DNA of 64,000 nt from Curtobacterium sp. ISL-83 (GCF_018613895.1 NZ_JAGGPH010000017.1:1-64000); one strand, 5' to 3'. Shown: positions 41,679 through 50,802, counted from the first letter of the stretch. Translations and numbers: made by a program. The notes: a model not told the origin generated them from the sequence alone.

Positions 41679-42137
41679 TCACGCAGCACTGCTGACCGAA
41701 GCGGACGACCCCGCGTCGGCGGCTTGCGCGAAGACGACGCCACCCCAACTGATGACGCCGATCGCCAGGACGAAGCCGATCGCGGCGATCCACCACGACG
41801 ACCGCCGACGGATCCAGGCGCCCACGGCCAGGACGATCGTCGCGACGCCGATCACGAACGAACCCCCGATGGCGATCGCCGCGCCACCGAAGTACCCACC
41901 AGGGGTGCACCCGGCCGACGCGTCGCAGTTCGCGGTCGCGGAGAGGATGGCGATGATCCCGACGACGGCCGTGATGACCGTCATGATCGCGCCGAACGCG
42001 AGCAGCAGCACGGTCGTGATGCGGTCCGCGAGCTTCGCGGCCGGGAACAGCGTGGTGCCGCCCTGCTCCCAGGCCCGTCGCTCCGCGTCGGACGGGGTGT
42101 GCTGCGGCGGTCCGCCGGGGACGTTCGACCAGGTCAT
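41679..42137 (-). CDS. Membrane protein of unknown function
   Basis: 152 residues from ATG 42137. A soluble start (MTWSNVPGGPPQHTPSDAERRAWEQGG) precedes three hydrophobic helices at about 43-66, 83-108 and 113-138, and a short Ala/Ser tail. Two Cys lie in the first extracytoplasmic loop (NCDASAGC). Same strand as, and 10 bp after, the CitE-like gene. Confidence 0.75.
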   Translation of the reverse strand: MTWSNVPGGPPQHTPSDAERRAWEQGGTTLFPAAKLADRITTVLLLAFGAIMTVITAVVGIIAILSATANCDASAGCTPGGYFGGAAIAIGGSFVIGVATIVLAVGAWIRRRSSWWIAAIGFVLAIGVISWGGVVFAQAADAGSSASVSSAA

Positions 42138-42147
42138 GTCGTCCGTC

Positions 42148-43020
42148 CTACCGTGCCTCGACGCCGAACGCCTGGGCGAGGCGCTGGATCTTCTGCGCGC
42201 GGCCGAGCCGGGGCAGGTCCGAGCCGTCGCGGATGACGCGCCCGCGTGCCTCGAAGTCGTCGAGGAAGTCCTGCGCCCACGCGACGTCGGTCGGGGTCGG
42301 CGAGATGACCTCGTTGATGACGGGGAGCTGCTCGGTGTCCAGGCAGAGCTTCCCGGTGAGTCCGAGCGACACGGCCACCTGCGACTGCTCGCGCAGGATC
42401 GGGTGCGACGACCCCACCGTCGGCCCGTCGATCGGGCCGGGCAGGTTGCCGACGCGCGAGGCCACGACGAGCTTCGACCGCGGGTAGGCCATCGCCAGGG
42501 TGTCCGCACTCGTCCCCGTGTCGCGGCGGTAGTCGCCCGACCCGAACGCCAGGCGGAACGCGCCCTGGGCCTTCGCGATGCTCGTCGCGTCCTCGATCCC
42601 GACGGCGGACTCCACGAGCGCGATCACGGGGATCTGCCCGCCGAGACGGTGCCAGGTGTCGGTGACCTGTGCCGGCGCCTCGGTCTTCGCGAGCATCACG
42701 CCCTGCAGGCCCGGCAGACCGCGGAGCTCCTCGACGTCGTCCGCCCAGAACTCGGTCGTCACGTCGTTGATGCGGACCCAGGCCTCACCGCCACCGGCGA
42801 GCCACGACGCGACGGTCTGGCGTGCAGCCGGCTTCGCGGCGGGGTCGACGGCGTCCTCGATGTCCAGGATGATCTGGTCGGCGCGGGAGCGCTGCGCGCG
42901 CTCGAACTTGTCCGCAGCGGTGCCGGCGACGAGCAGCCAGGAGCGCGAGATCTCCGGCGGGACCGATCGACGCCGGTTCGGCGCAGGGGTGGACGGAGTG
43001 GTGCGGTCGTCGATGGCCAT
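42148..43020 (-). CDS. HpcH/HpaI aldolase / CitE-like lyase
   Basis: 290 residues from ATG 43020 (GTG 43026 also in frame). TIM-barrel lyase with 'RSWLLVAGTAADKFERA', 'DQIILDIEDAVDPAAK' (metal Asp/Glu), 'VMLAKTEAP', 'IPVIALVESAVGIEDA' and 'LAFGSGDYRRDTG'. Such stand-alone CitE-like proteins cleave or form malyl-/citramalyl-CoA-type compounds. No citrate lyase subunits nearby. Confidence 0.9.
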   Translation of the reverse strand: MAIDDRTTPSTPAPNRRRSVPPEISRSWLLVAGTAADKFERAQRSRADQIILDIEDAVDPAAKPAARQTVASWLAGGGEAWVRINDVTTEFWADDVEELRGLPGLQGVMLAKTEAPAQVTDTWHRLGGQIPVIALVESAVGIEDATSIAKAQGAFRLAFGSGDYRRDTGTSADTLAMAYPRSKLVVASRVGNLPGPIDGPTVGSSHPILREQSQVAVSLGLTGKLCLDTEQLPVINEVISPTPTDVAWAQDFLDDFEARGRVIRDGSDLPRLGRAQKIQRLAQAFGVEAR

Positions 43021-43193
43021 GTCCACGTTGGTACCACATCGACCATCCGGGGAGCGCTCCCGCGGGCCGTCGCCCGCGTGTCCGCGCGGTCGGAAACCCC
43101 GAAACCACGGTTCATTGCCAGAGAGGTCGCCCGCTTCCGCCTACAGTGTCGGATGTGTGGCGAGCGGACAGGGTGACCGACGGTGAGGACGAC

Positions 43194-46100
43194 GTGAACG
43201 ACGACGTCCCCGTCGAGGGCGGTGACGCGCGCCCGGACGACGGCGCCGACACGACCGCGGATGCCGCGAGCGGGGCCTCCGAACAGCGCGAGGGACAGGC
43301 CGACGCCCGAGCCCACGAACAGGCCGACGGCCGACTCGACGACGAGCCCGACCGACGCCTCCGACCCGAACTGCAGGTCACGAGCCCGCACGCCATCAGC
43401 CTCGGCGACCCCCGACTGACCGCGGGGAACGCGGCCGAGCCGATCTGGGAAGCCTGGCGCACCCAGCTCGTCGGCGTCGGCGGGACGAGCCCCCTGACGC
43501 ACTTCGCGGACCACCCGCGCGCCCGCATCGAGCTCTCGACGACCCACCCCGGTGGGCTCGCCCAGTTCATCACCGGCAAGACCACGCTGCTGTCGAGCCT
43601 GATCCGCGACGAGGTCGCCCTGCGCGCGGCCCGTGTCGCTGCCGGGCACGTCGAGGCGAAGGGCACCGAACTCGCGACCGTGCGCGGCATCGACGCCGTG
43701 AGGCTCGGGATCGGCATGGCCGACTGGCAGCACGGCGACGAGCACTTCCGCGGACCGGTGCTCCTGCGACCGTTGGCGATCCGCCGCCACGGCCGCGACT
43801 TCGAGGTCCGCCTGCTCGGCGAGCCGGTGCTCAACCCGGCGCTCGCCGACGCCCTGCGCGAGCAGTACGGCATCACCCTCGACGCGCAGTCCTTCGTGGC
43901 CCTCGCGCAGCAGGACGGCTCGTTCACGCCGAACCCGGTGATCGATCGGCTCCGTGGACTGACGGCGCACATCCCCGGCTTCTCCGTGCACGCCCGTCTG
44001 GTGGTCTCGACCTTCGCCGAGGTCGCGACCGGCCTGGCCGAGGACACGAAGGACCTGGCCCACCCCGTGCTCGACGCCCTCGCGGGCAACCCGAGCGCGA
44101 AGTGGCAGGTCGAGCAGTCCTACCGTCCCGTCGAGCAGACCCCGTCCGACGAGCGCAGCCCCGAGACCGACACGCTGCTGCTCGACGCCGACGACGAGCA
44201 GGAGAACGTGATCGCGCAGATCACGGCCGGCAACTCGATCGTCGTCAAGACCCTGCCGGGCACGGGTGGCACCCAGACCATCGTGAACGCCCTCGGCGGC
44301 CTGGTGGCCGCGAACAAGCGCGTGCTCGTCGTCAGCCCGCGCCGTGCGACGCTCCGCGGGATCGCGGCCCGCTTCGGCGAGGTGCAGCTGCCCGGCGTGG
44401 CCGTCACCCCGTCGACGCTCCGTCGGGACATCGTCCGTGCAATCGCCCGAAACGAGAAGGCCAGCCGTCCGAACCTCCGTGAGGTCGACGACGCCCTGGT
44501 CCGCCTGCGCAAGGTCCTCACCGACTACCGCGGCTCGTTGACCCGCATCGACCCCGACTTCCGCGTGTCCGTGCTCGACTGCCTGGTCGAACTCTCCCGA
44601 CTGTCCCTGCTGCCGATCGCGCCGTCGACGACCGCACGACTCTCGAAGCGCTCGGTCTCGTCCATGGTCGAGGGGCGCTCCCGCGTCGCCGAGACGATGG
44701 TCAGCGCGGCGAACCTCGGCGAGTTCCGCTACGGCCCCGACGACTCGCCCTGGTACGGCGCGAAGTTCTCGTCGAGCGACGGAGCACAGCGCGCCCACAA
44801 GATCGCGAAGGACCTGGACGCCGACGGCCTGCCGACGCTGCTCGGCCGCGCCCGTGACCTCGTCAGCTCGACGCACATGCGGCAGTTCACGACGATCAAC
44901 GAGCTCGGCATCTACCTCCGCCTGCTCACCGAGATCCGCGACACGCTCGACCGGTTCCTGCCCGTGGTGTTCGACCGCTCCGTGTCGGAGCTCGTCGCGG
45001 CGACCGCACCCCGTGGCGAGGGTGCCCCGATGTCGAGCACGAACCGTCGCCGGCTGAAGAAGCTCGCCCGCGAGTACGTCCGCCCCGGCGTGCACGTGTC
45101 CGACCTGCACGAGGCACTCACACGCGTGCAGCAGCAGCGCGTGCTCTGGCAGCGGTACGTCGCAGCCGGCGTGAACCCCGAGGTCCCCACCGGCATCGCG
45201 GACGTCCAGGTGCTGTTCTCGAACGTCGCCGAGGACCTCGCGCGCCTCGACGAGCCGCTCGGCCGGACCGACCGCGACCAGCAGCTCGCGAACCTGTCGA
45301 TCGACCGGCTCGTGCCGTTCGTCGCCGAGCTGGCTGCCGAGTCGGACGTCCTGCACAACCTGCAGGAGCGCACCGAGCTCATGCAGACCCTGCGCGACCT
45401 GCAGCTCGAACCCCTCATCACGGACCTGGCGAACCGGCACGTGCCGGACACCCAGGTCCCCGCCGAGCTCGAGCTCGCCTGGTGGCAGTCCGCCCTCGAG
45501 ACGATGCTCGAGTCGGACCGTGCGCTGCTCGGGGCGAACACGGACATGCTCGACCGGGTCGAGGCCGACTTCCGGCTCGTCGACGACGCCCACGCCGCCG
45601 GGGTCTCGCAGGGTCTGGCATGGCAGCTCGCCGAGAACTGGAAGGTCGGACTCGTCGACTGGCCGGAAGAGGCCACGGCGCTGAAGACCCAGCTGCGGGA
45701 CGGCGCGATCACCTCGCGCCTGCTGCAGGACTCTGCCCCGCACCTGTCCCGGTCGATCGCGCCGGTGTGGCTCGCGTCGCCGTACGAGGTCGCGCAGATC
45801 GCCGACACCATGCCGTTCGACACGGTCATCCTGGTGGACGCGGGCGCCGTGACGATCGCCGAGACCGTGGGTGCCGTCCGCCGCGCCCGGCAGACCGTCG
45901 TCTTCGGTGACCCGGTCACGCAGACTCCGTCGCCGTTCCGCATCGCCGTCGACCCCGAGCACCGCGCGCTGCAGGTCGACGAGCAGACGCTCGACGCCTT
46001 CCACGCGGACTCCGCACTCGCGAAGCTGTCCACGCTGCTGCCGACGCTCTCCCTCACCCGGTCGTACCGCGCCGGCGGCGAGGACCTGGCCGAGCTCGTC

Positions 46101-47057
46101 AACCGACGCTTCTACGGCGGCCGCATCGAGTCGCTGCCCTGGGCCGGCTCGTTCCTCGGACACGGCTCCATCGCGCTCGACTACGTCAGCGAGGGCAAGG
46201 CCGTGCCGGACCCCGAGTCCGGTGCCGTCGAGAGCGTCGACGCCGAGGTCGACCGGGTCGTCCGGCTGGTCATCGACCACGCCCGGACCCGCCCGACCGA
46301 GTCACTCATGGTCATCACCGCGTCGGCCAAGCACGCCGTCCGGGTCGAACAGGCCGTGCTCACCGCGGCCCAGGGCCACAAGGACCTGACCGAGTTCGTC
46401 ATCGGTGACCGCGCCGAGCCGTTCATCGTCGCCACCCTCGAGCAGTCCGTCGCCCAGAGCCGCGACCGCGTCGTGTTCTCGATCGGCTACGGCCGGACGC
46501 CGCACGGCCGGGTCCTCCGCGACTTCGGCCCGCTCGGCAAGCCTGGTGGTGAGCGCCTGCTCGCCGTCGCGATGACCCGCGCCCGGCGCTCGATGGTCAT
46601 CGTGACCTGCTTCCAGCCGTCTGACATCGAGGCCGAGCGGATGGGCCACGGCACGGTCGCGCTCGCGGAGATCCTCGCCGAGGTCCGGGCCCGCACCAGC
46701 GCCGAGTACGTGCCGGACGACTCCGACCCGCTGCTCGTGGACCTGGCGCGCCGACTCGAGATGCGCGGCATCCCGGTCGCGCTCGGACACCGCGGGAAGC
46801 TCGGCCTCGTGGCCGCGCACGGCGGGGTCTGCGTCACGATCGAGACCGACGCGTCGCTCGTGAAGGGGTCGCTCCGCGAGTCCCTGCGGCTGCGTCCCGA
46901 GGTGCTGCGGCGACTCGGCTGGCACTACGTGCGTGTGCACGCGTTCCAGCTGTTCTCCGACCCGGACCGCGTCGCGAACACGGTCGCCGCCGTGCTCGGC
47001 GTCGACCGCGGCGCGACGCAGGAGATCTCCATCCCCCCGATCCCCGCCCGCCGATGA
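43194..47057 (+). CDS. Helicase-like protein with degenerate ATPase and nuclease motifs
   Basis: 1287 residues from GTG 43194 (chosen for GAGGA at 43185-43189; GTG 43173 and 43146 possible; TACAGT 43142-43147 is a -10 candidate). The plan is that of a UvrD/AAA_11-type SF1 helicase with a C-terminal Vsr/MTES_1575-like nuclease domain. Key residues are altered: motif I reads PGTGGTQT at 355-362 with Gly359 in place of the Walker lysine, motif II reads VILVDAGAV with Asp-Ala (882-883) instead of Asp-Glu, and motif III is GDPVTQTPS. Motif VI (AMTRARRSM, 1126-1134) is kept. The nuclease tail (RRLGWHYVRVHAFQLF) lacks a clear acidic triad. No frameshift or stop, so it appears maintained. Probably a non-catalytic DNA or RNA binder; function unknown. 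Confidence 0.8.
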   Translation: MNDDVPVEGGDARPDDGADTTADAASGASEQREGQADARAHEQADGRLDDEPDRRLRPELQVTSPHAISLGDPRLTAGNAAEPIWEAWRTQLVGVGGTSPLTHFADHPRARIELSTTHPGGLAQFITGKTTLLSSLIRDEVALRAARVAAGHVEAKGTELATVRGIDAVRLGIGMADWQHGDEHFRGPVLLRPLAIRRHGRDFEVRLLGEPVLNPALADALREQYGITLDAQSFVALAQQDGSFTPNPVIDRLRGLTAHIPGFSVHARLVVSTFAEVATGLAEDTKDLAHPVLDALAGNPSAKWQVEQSYRPVEQTPSDERSPETDTLLLDADDEQENVIAQITAGNSIVVKTLPGTGGTQTIVNALGGLVAANKRVLVVSPRRATLRGIAARFGEVQLPGVAVTPSTLRRDIVRAIARNEKASRPNLREVDDALVRLRKVLTDYRGSLTRIDPDFRVSVLDCLVELSRLSLLPIAPSTTARLSKRSVSSMVEGRSRVAETMVSAANLGEFRYGPDDSPWYGAKFSSSDGAQRAHKIAKDLDADGLPTLLGRARDLVSSTHMRQFTTINELGIYLRLLTEIRDTLDRFLPVVFDRSVSELVAATAPRGEGAPMSSTNRRRLKKLAREYVRPGVHVSDLHEALTRVQQQRVLWQRYVAAGVNPEVPTGIADVQVLFSNVAEDLARLDEPLGRTDRDQQLANLSIDRLVPFVAELAAESDVLHNLQERTELMQTLRDLQLEPLITDLANRHVPDTQVPAELELAWWQSALETMLESDRALLGANTDMLDRVEADFRLVDDAHAAGVSQGLAWQLAENWKVGLVDWPEEATALKTQLRDGAITSRLLQDSAPHLSRSIAPVWLASPYEVAQIADTMPFDTVILVDAGAVTIAETVGAVRRARQTVVFGDPVTQTPSPFRIAVDPEHRALQVDEQTLDAFHADSALAKLSTLLPTLSLTRSYRAGGEDLAELVNRRFYGGRIESLPWAGSFLGHGSIALDYVSEGKAVPDPESGAVESVDAEVDRVVRLVIDHARTRPTESLMVITASAKHAVRVEQAVLTAAQGHKDLTEFVIGDRAEPFIVATLEQSVAQSRDRVVFSIGYGRTPHGRVLRDFGPLGKPGGERLLAVAMTRARRSMVIVTCFQPSDIEAERMGHGTVALAEILAEVRARTSAEYVPDDSDPLLVDLARRLEMRGIPVALGHRGKLGLVAAHGGVCVTIETDASLVKGSLRESLRLRPEVLRRLGWHYVRVHAFQLFSDPDRVANTVAAVLGVDRGATQEISIPPIPARR

Positions 47058-47194
47058 GCACGCTGGATCTCCACCCCGGCGTGCCCGCGACGGGCCCCGC
47101 GCGCCGATGACCACGCCGGATCTCCACCCCGGCGTGCCCACGACGGGCCCCGCCCGCCGATGAGCGCGCCGGATCCCGGCGGCGCCCGCGTCCG
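47051..47194 (+). repeat. 53-bp tandem repeat crossing the helicase-like gene stop
   Basis: Copies start at CCGATGA 47051, 47104 and 47157 (the third decays after about 38 bp). The first copy contains the TGA stop of the helicase-like gene, and the array ends just before the next small gene's ATG (47198), whose context (CCGCCGATGAGC) also matches the repeat start. Confidence 0.85.
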
Positions 47195-47197
47195 CCG

Positions 47198-47488
47198 ATG
47201 AGCCGTCGGGCTGCACGGCCCGCCGGGCCGGTGACGCCCGAGACGGACCACCTGGTGGGCACGTGGACGCGAGCCGACGACGAGCCGTCAGCCGCGCCTC
47301 CCGTCCGTCCCGAACCGGACGTCGTCCGGACTCCCGCCGGTCAGCCGGGAGGCGCGACGCGCCGCCACAGGCGCGTCACCACCCAGCCGGCGCCGGGCAG
47401 CGACCCCGCCCCGGCGCCGGAACCGGCGCGCCACCGCGACGGCGAGAACGACGACCAACTCCTGCGGGACGTCCCCCCGCACTGGTGA
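47198..47488 (+). CDS. Small conserved-looking polar protein upstream of pgsA-type gene
   Basis: 96 residues, ATG 47198. Disordered Pro/Arg/Ala-rich centre with a distinctive C-terminus (RDGENDDQLLRDVPPHW). A short charged protein in this position before a phosphatidyltransferase gene is common in the family. The centre contains both orientations of the dispersed 11-mer (47293-47303, 47346-47356). No known function. Confidence 0.6.
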   Translation: MSRRAARPAGPVTPETDHLVGTWTRADDEPSAAPPVRPEPDVVRTPAGQPGGATRRHRRVTTQPAPGSDPAPAPEPARHRDGENDDQLLRDVPPHW

Positions 47489-47507
47489 GCCGGTAGCCTG
47501 GCCTGCG

Positions 47508-48092
47508 ATGAGCGACACCGTGAAGCAGCGCCCCGACTGGCAGACGTGGCCGAACCTGATCACGCTGTTCCGTTTCGCGCTCATCCCCGTCTACATCAGC
47601 CTGGTCGTGCAGGGGCACCCCGGATGGGCGCTCGTGTCGCTCGTCGTCCTCGGGTTGAGTGACTGGGCGGACGGCTTCATCGCCCGACGCTTCGACCAGG
47701 GGTCCGAGCTCGGCAAGGCACTCGATCCCGTCGCCGACCGGCTGGCGATCATCGCGATCGTGCTGTCCCTCGTGCTCGTCGGGCTGCTGCCGTGGTGGGT
47801 CGTCGCCGTCGTGGTGCTCGTGGACCTGGTGCTCGTGATCCTGTCGAGCGTGCTGTTCCACGGCAACCCGGACCTCGACGTGACCTGGACCGGCAAGATC
47901 CGCTCCGCGCTGCTGTTCGTCGGGCTGCCGGTGCTGCTGTTCTCCTCCGTGCACGTCGTCGCGGACGGGGCTCCGTGGGTCCGGACGGTCGCGCTCGTGT
48001 TCGTGTACCTGGGCACGGTCGGCCACGTCGTCGCGGGCACGCAGTACGCCATCGCGATGTTCGCGAAGCGCCGTCGGGTCGCCGCCGCCTGA
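47508..48092 (+). CDS. CDP-alcohol phosphatidyltransferase
   Basis: 194 residues, ATG 47508. Catalytic CDP-alcohol motif spelled SDWADGFIARRFDQGSELGKALDPVADRL (D-x2-DG-x2-AR-x8-G-x3-D-x3-D) and about five TM helices. It transfers a phosphatidyl group to an alcohol such as glycerol-3-phosphate (PgsA-like) or inositol phosphate; sequence alone does not decide. Twenty bases after the small gene, same strand. Confidence 0.9.
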   Translation: MSDTVKQRPDWQTWPNLITLFRFALIPVYISLVVQGHPGWALVSLVVLGLSDWADGFIARRFDQGSELGKALDPVADRLAIIAIVLSLVLVGLLPWWVVAVVVLVDLVLVILSSVLFHGNPDLDVTWTGKIRSALLFVGLPVLLFSSVHVVADGAPWVRTVALVFVYLGTVGHVVAGTQYAIAMFAKRRRVAAA

Positions 48093-48163
48093 CAGCGCGG
48101 TCGGCGCGGCGTCGCGTCACCGGGTCCGCGCCGTCGCCGGGCCGGGGCCCGGGCCACCCCTGG

Positions 48164-48222
48164 AACCACGAAACCGACGTCGAACCGACCCCGCGGGCTG
48201 GTTCGACGTCGGTTTCGTGGTT
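48164..48222. terminator. Strong bidirectional terminator between pgsA-type gene and mscL
   Basis: Perfect 23-bp arms (48164-48186 and 48200-48222) with a 13-base GC-rich loop, between convergent genes; A/T-rich ends on both sides help termination. Confidence 0.88.
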
Positions 48223-48268
48223 TGATCCGCCGGGAAGCGGGGCGCGGCGAAGCGTGCCGCCGCCGCCG

Positions 48269-48769
48269 CTACAGCTTCGTCGTGCCGGCGATCCCCGGGC
48301 CCTCGGGTGCCCTCGACGGCGCCACGTGCGCCCCACCGCCGGTCGACGCGCTGATGCCGTTCTGGGAGCGGAGGAGGTCACGGATCTCGAGCAGCACCTC
48401 GACATCGGTCGGCGGGACGTCCTGCGGCGTCTGCTCAGCGTCGTTCTTCACCCGCTCGAACGCGACCTTCCGCAGGTGGTTCACCGGGAGCACGAGCGCG
48501 AAGTACACGACCGCGGCGACGATGACGAAGTTGATGACCGCCCCGAGGACCGCGCCGAAGAGCAGCTTCGCGTGCCCTCCCGACACGGTCGGGATGGCGG
48601 TCACGAGGGCCTTGTCCAAGCTCGACGCGTTGAACACCGCGCCGATCAGCGGGTTGATGAGGCTCGTGACGATGGCGGTGACGATCGCGGTGAACGCCGC
48701 ACCGATGACGACTGCGACGGCCAGGTCGATGACGTTGCCGCGGAGCAGGAACTCCCTGAATCCCTTCAC
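48269..48769 (-). CDS. mscL: Large-conductance mechanosensitive channel
   Basis: 166 residues. N-terminal amphipathic helix and TM1 'KGFREFLLRGNVIDLAVAVVIGAAFTAIVTAIV' with the gating region, a periplasmic loop, TM2 'LLFGAVLGAVINFVIVAAVVYFALVLP' and the cytoplasmic helix 'DVEVLLEIRDLLRSQ'. Opens under osmotic downshock. The C-terminus is about 20 residues longer than usual. Third gene of the run 49788 to 48269. Confidence 0.96.
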   Translation of the reverse strand: MKGFREFLLRGNVIDLAVAVVIGAAFTAIVTAIVTSLINPLIGAVFNASSLDKALVTAIPTVSGGHAKLLFGAVLGAVINFVIVAAVVYFALVLPVNHLRKVAFERVKNDAEQTPQDVPPTDVEVLLEIRDLLRSQNGISASTGGGAHVAPSRAPEGPGIAGTTKL

Positions 48770-48836
48770 GGGACCCCTTCCGGTCGAGGACGGCCGCCGG
48801 TCGGCGACACCTCAAGCTACTGAAGGAGCAGAGCCG

Positions 48837-49202
48837 TCAGGACGCGGCGGGCGCGCTCGGCTTCGAACCGGCGCCCGAGGAACCGGCGCCCGACGAACCG
48901 GCGCCCGACGAACCGGCACCCGACGAACCGGACGGCTTCGACTCGGACTTCTTCGATTCGGACGGCTTCGACCCGGCCGACTCGGACGACGTCGCCGGAG
49001 CCGACGACCCCTCGCCCTTCGGAGCAGCCCGCGAGTCCGTGCGGTAGAACCCGCCACCGTTGAACGTGACGCCCACGGGGGAGAACACCTTCCGCAGCAC
49101 ACCACCGCACACCGGGCACTCCGTGAGGGTCGCGTCGGTGAACGACTGCTTGATGTCGAAGGCGTTGCCGCACTCGGTGCAGCGGTACGAGTAGGTGGGC
49201 AC
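48837..49202 (-). CDS. FmdB-family zinc-ribbon protein with Gly/Ala/Ser repeats
   Basis: 121 residues. Zinc ribbon CxxC...CxxC (YRCTECGNAF...TECPVCGGVLRKVF) in the first 45 residues, a linker with GVTFNGGGFYRTDSR, then a low-complexity tail with four Ser-Gly-Ala-Gly-Ser units encoded by 15-bp repeats (48868-48927). Starts one base after the 5-formyl-THF ligase stop, so co-transcribed. FmdB proteins are putative regulators; function unproven. Confidence 0.92.
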   Translation of the reverse strand: MPTYSYRCTECGNAFDIKQSFTDATLTECPVCGGVLRKVFSPVGVTFNGGGFYRTDSRAAPKGEGSSAPATSSESAGSKPSESKKSESKPSGSSGAGSSGAGSSGAGSSGAGSKPSAPAAS

Positions 49203-49203
49203 G

Positions 49204-49788
49204 TCAGCTCCGGAACGTGATGATGCGCGACGGCGTGATGATGCCGTCCACGGGTTCGTCGTGGGGTTCGCGCGGGACCTGGTCGAGGTACTCCGCGTCG
49301 AAGATCACAGCATAGACGGGCGGGCGGTTCGCCATGGACCCGAGGGTCTTGTCGTAGTAGCCGCGCCCCCAGCCCATCCGGACCCCGTCGTGCCCGACCG
49401 CCGCGGCGGGCGCGAAGATCACGTCGACGTCGTTGATCGCCAGTGGGGAGAGGACCTCGCCCACGACCTCGGGGACGCCGTACACGCCCTCGCGTTCGGT
49501 CTCCCCGTCGCCGACGGCCCAGTCGAGCAGCCCGTCCTCCCGGGTGACCGGCAGCAGGACCCGGATGCCCTCGGCGCAGGCCCAGTTCAGGAACGGCCGC
49601 ACGTTCGGTTCGTCCGGGGCGGACAGGTACAGCGCGATGGACCGGACCTGACGTTCCTCGGCGAAGCGCTGCAGCGTCGCGGTGAGGGAGTCGGTGTCGG
49701 CCTCGCGCTCGGTGGTGGTCCGGGTGCGCCGGCGTTGCCGGAGTTCGGCTCGCAGGGCGCGCTTCTCGTTCCCGAGATCGGCGATCAT
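49204..49788 (-). CDS. 5-formyltetrahydrofolate cyclo-ligase
   Basis: 194 residues. Converts 5-formyl-THF with ATP to 5,10-methenyl-THF. Motifs: 'EKRALRAELRQRRR', 'LLPVTREDGLLDWAV', 'GHDGVRMGWGRGYYDKTL' (MTHFS signature). Head of the run with fmdB and mscL. Confidence 0.93.
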   Translation of the reverse strand: MIADLGNEKRALRAELRQRRRTRTTTEREADTDSLTATLQRFAEERQVRSIALYLSAPDEPNVRPFLNWACAEGIRVLLPVTREDGLLDWAVGDGETEREGVYGVPEVVGEVLSPLAINDVDVIFAPAAAVGHDGVRMGWGRGYYDKTLGSMANRPPVYAVIFDAEYLDQVPREPHDEPVDGIITPSRIITFRS

Positions 49789-49860
49789 GCGCTGGAGTCT
49801 AACGAGGCCCCCACGGTGGTCCGTGCGGGAAGCCGCCGAAGAGCCGTGTCCCCCGTTCCG

Positions 49861-49895
49861 TTGACATGCCCCCGACGGGGGCCATCGGATACGGT
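49861..49895 (+). promoter_or_regulatory. Possible galU promoter with a hairpin spacer
   Basis: Consensus -35 TTGACA at 49861-49866. TACGGT at 49890-49895 fits TANNNT but is 23 bp away, too long for a normal spacer; GCCCCC-GAC-GGGGGC between (49868-49882) is a perfect dyad. If used, a regulator or the hairpin may bridge the long spacer. The start codon follows at 49902, so the mRNA would be nearly leaderless. Confidence 0.4.
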
Positions 49896-49901
49896 CAGGG
49901 C

Positions 49902-50792
49902 ATGGGCTTCCAGATTTCCAAGGCGGTGATCCCCGCCGCAGGGTTGGGCACGCGCTTCCTCCCCGCGACCAAGGCGATGCCGAAGGAGATGCTCCCCGTC
50001 GTCGACAAGCCGGCCATCCAGTACGTGGTCGAAGAAGCGGTCGACGCCGGCCTCACCGACGTCCTCATGATCACCGGGCGCAACAAGAACGCGCTCGAGA
50101 ACCACTTCGACCACGTGTCGGAGCTCGAGGAGACCCTCCGCAAGAAGGGTGACCACGAGAAGCTGCAGAAGGTCAACCAGTCGACCGACCTCGCCGACAT
50201 GCACTACGTGCGCCAGGGTGACCCGCTCGGCCTCGGCCACGCGGTGCTCCGCGCGAAGATGCACGTCGGCCGCGAGCCGTTCGCCGTGCTCCTCGGCGAC
50301 GACATCATCGACGCCCGCGATCCGCTCCTGAAGCGCATGATCGAGGTCCAGGGCGACAAGAACGCGACCGTCGTCGCGCTCCTCGAGGTCCCCGAGTCGC
50401 AGACCCACCTCTACGGCATCGCCACGGTGGAGCCGACCGACGTCGACGACGTGGTGAAGATCACGGGTCTCGTCGAGAAGCCCGCCCAGGGCGAGGCGCC
50501 CTCGAACCTGGCCATCATCGGCCGCTACGTCATCCGCCCCGAGGTGTTCGACGTCCTCGAGAAGCAGGAGCCCGGCAAGGGCGGCGAGATCCAGCTCACC
50601 GACGCGCTCATGAAGATGGCGAACGCCGAGGAATGGACCGGTGGCGTGTACGGCGTCGTGTTCCGTGGACGCCGGTACGACACGGGTGACAAACTCGACT
50701 ACATCAAGGCGATCGTGCAGCTCGCCTCGGACCGCGCGGACCTCGGCCCCGACCTCAAGTCGTGGCTCAAGGAGTTCAACGCGGGCGAATGA
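49902..50792 (+). CDS. galU: UTP-glucose-1-phosphate uridylyltransferase
   Basis: 296 residues from ATG 49902. Nucleotidyltransferase fold with 'KAVIPAAGLGTRFLPATKAMPKEMLPVVDKP' (UTP site) and 'GLGHAVLRAK', 'LLGDDIID', 'GLVEKP', 'IGRYVI', 'EIQLTDAL', 'GRRYDTGDKLDYIKA'. Makes UDP-glucose for exopolysaccharide, glycolipid and trehalose synthesis. Ends in a strong terminator. Confidence 0.96.
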   Translation: MGFQISKAVIPAAGLGTRFLPATKAMPKEMLPVVDKPAIQYVVEEAVDAGLTDVLMITGRNKNALENHFDHVSELEETLRKKGDHEKLQKVNQSTDLADMHYVRQGDPLGLGHAVLRAKMHVGREPFAVLLGDDIIDARDPLLKRMIEVQGDKNATVVALLEVPESQTHLYGIATVEPTDVDDVVKITGLVEKPAQGEAPSNLAIIGRYVIRPEVFDVLEKQEPGKGGEIQLTDALMKMANAEEWTGGVYGVVFRGRRYDTGDKLDYIKAIVQLASDRADLGPDLKSWLKEFNAGE

Positions 50793-50802
50793 GTCGACCC
50801 AT

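Noticed and set aside
42759..46280. 1173-codon open frame on the minus strand opposite the helicase-like gene
   Set aside because: It is the shadow of a high-GC gene; its translation is Arg/Asp/Val-rich with no motifs, while the plus strand has recognisable helicase motifs.
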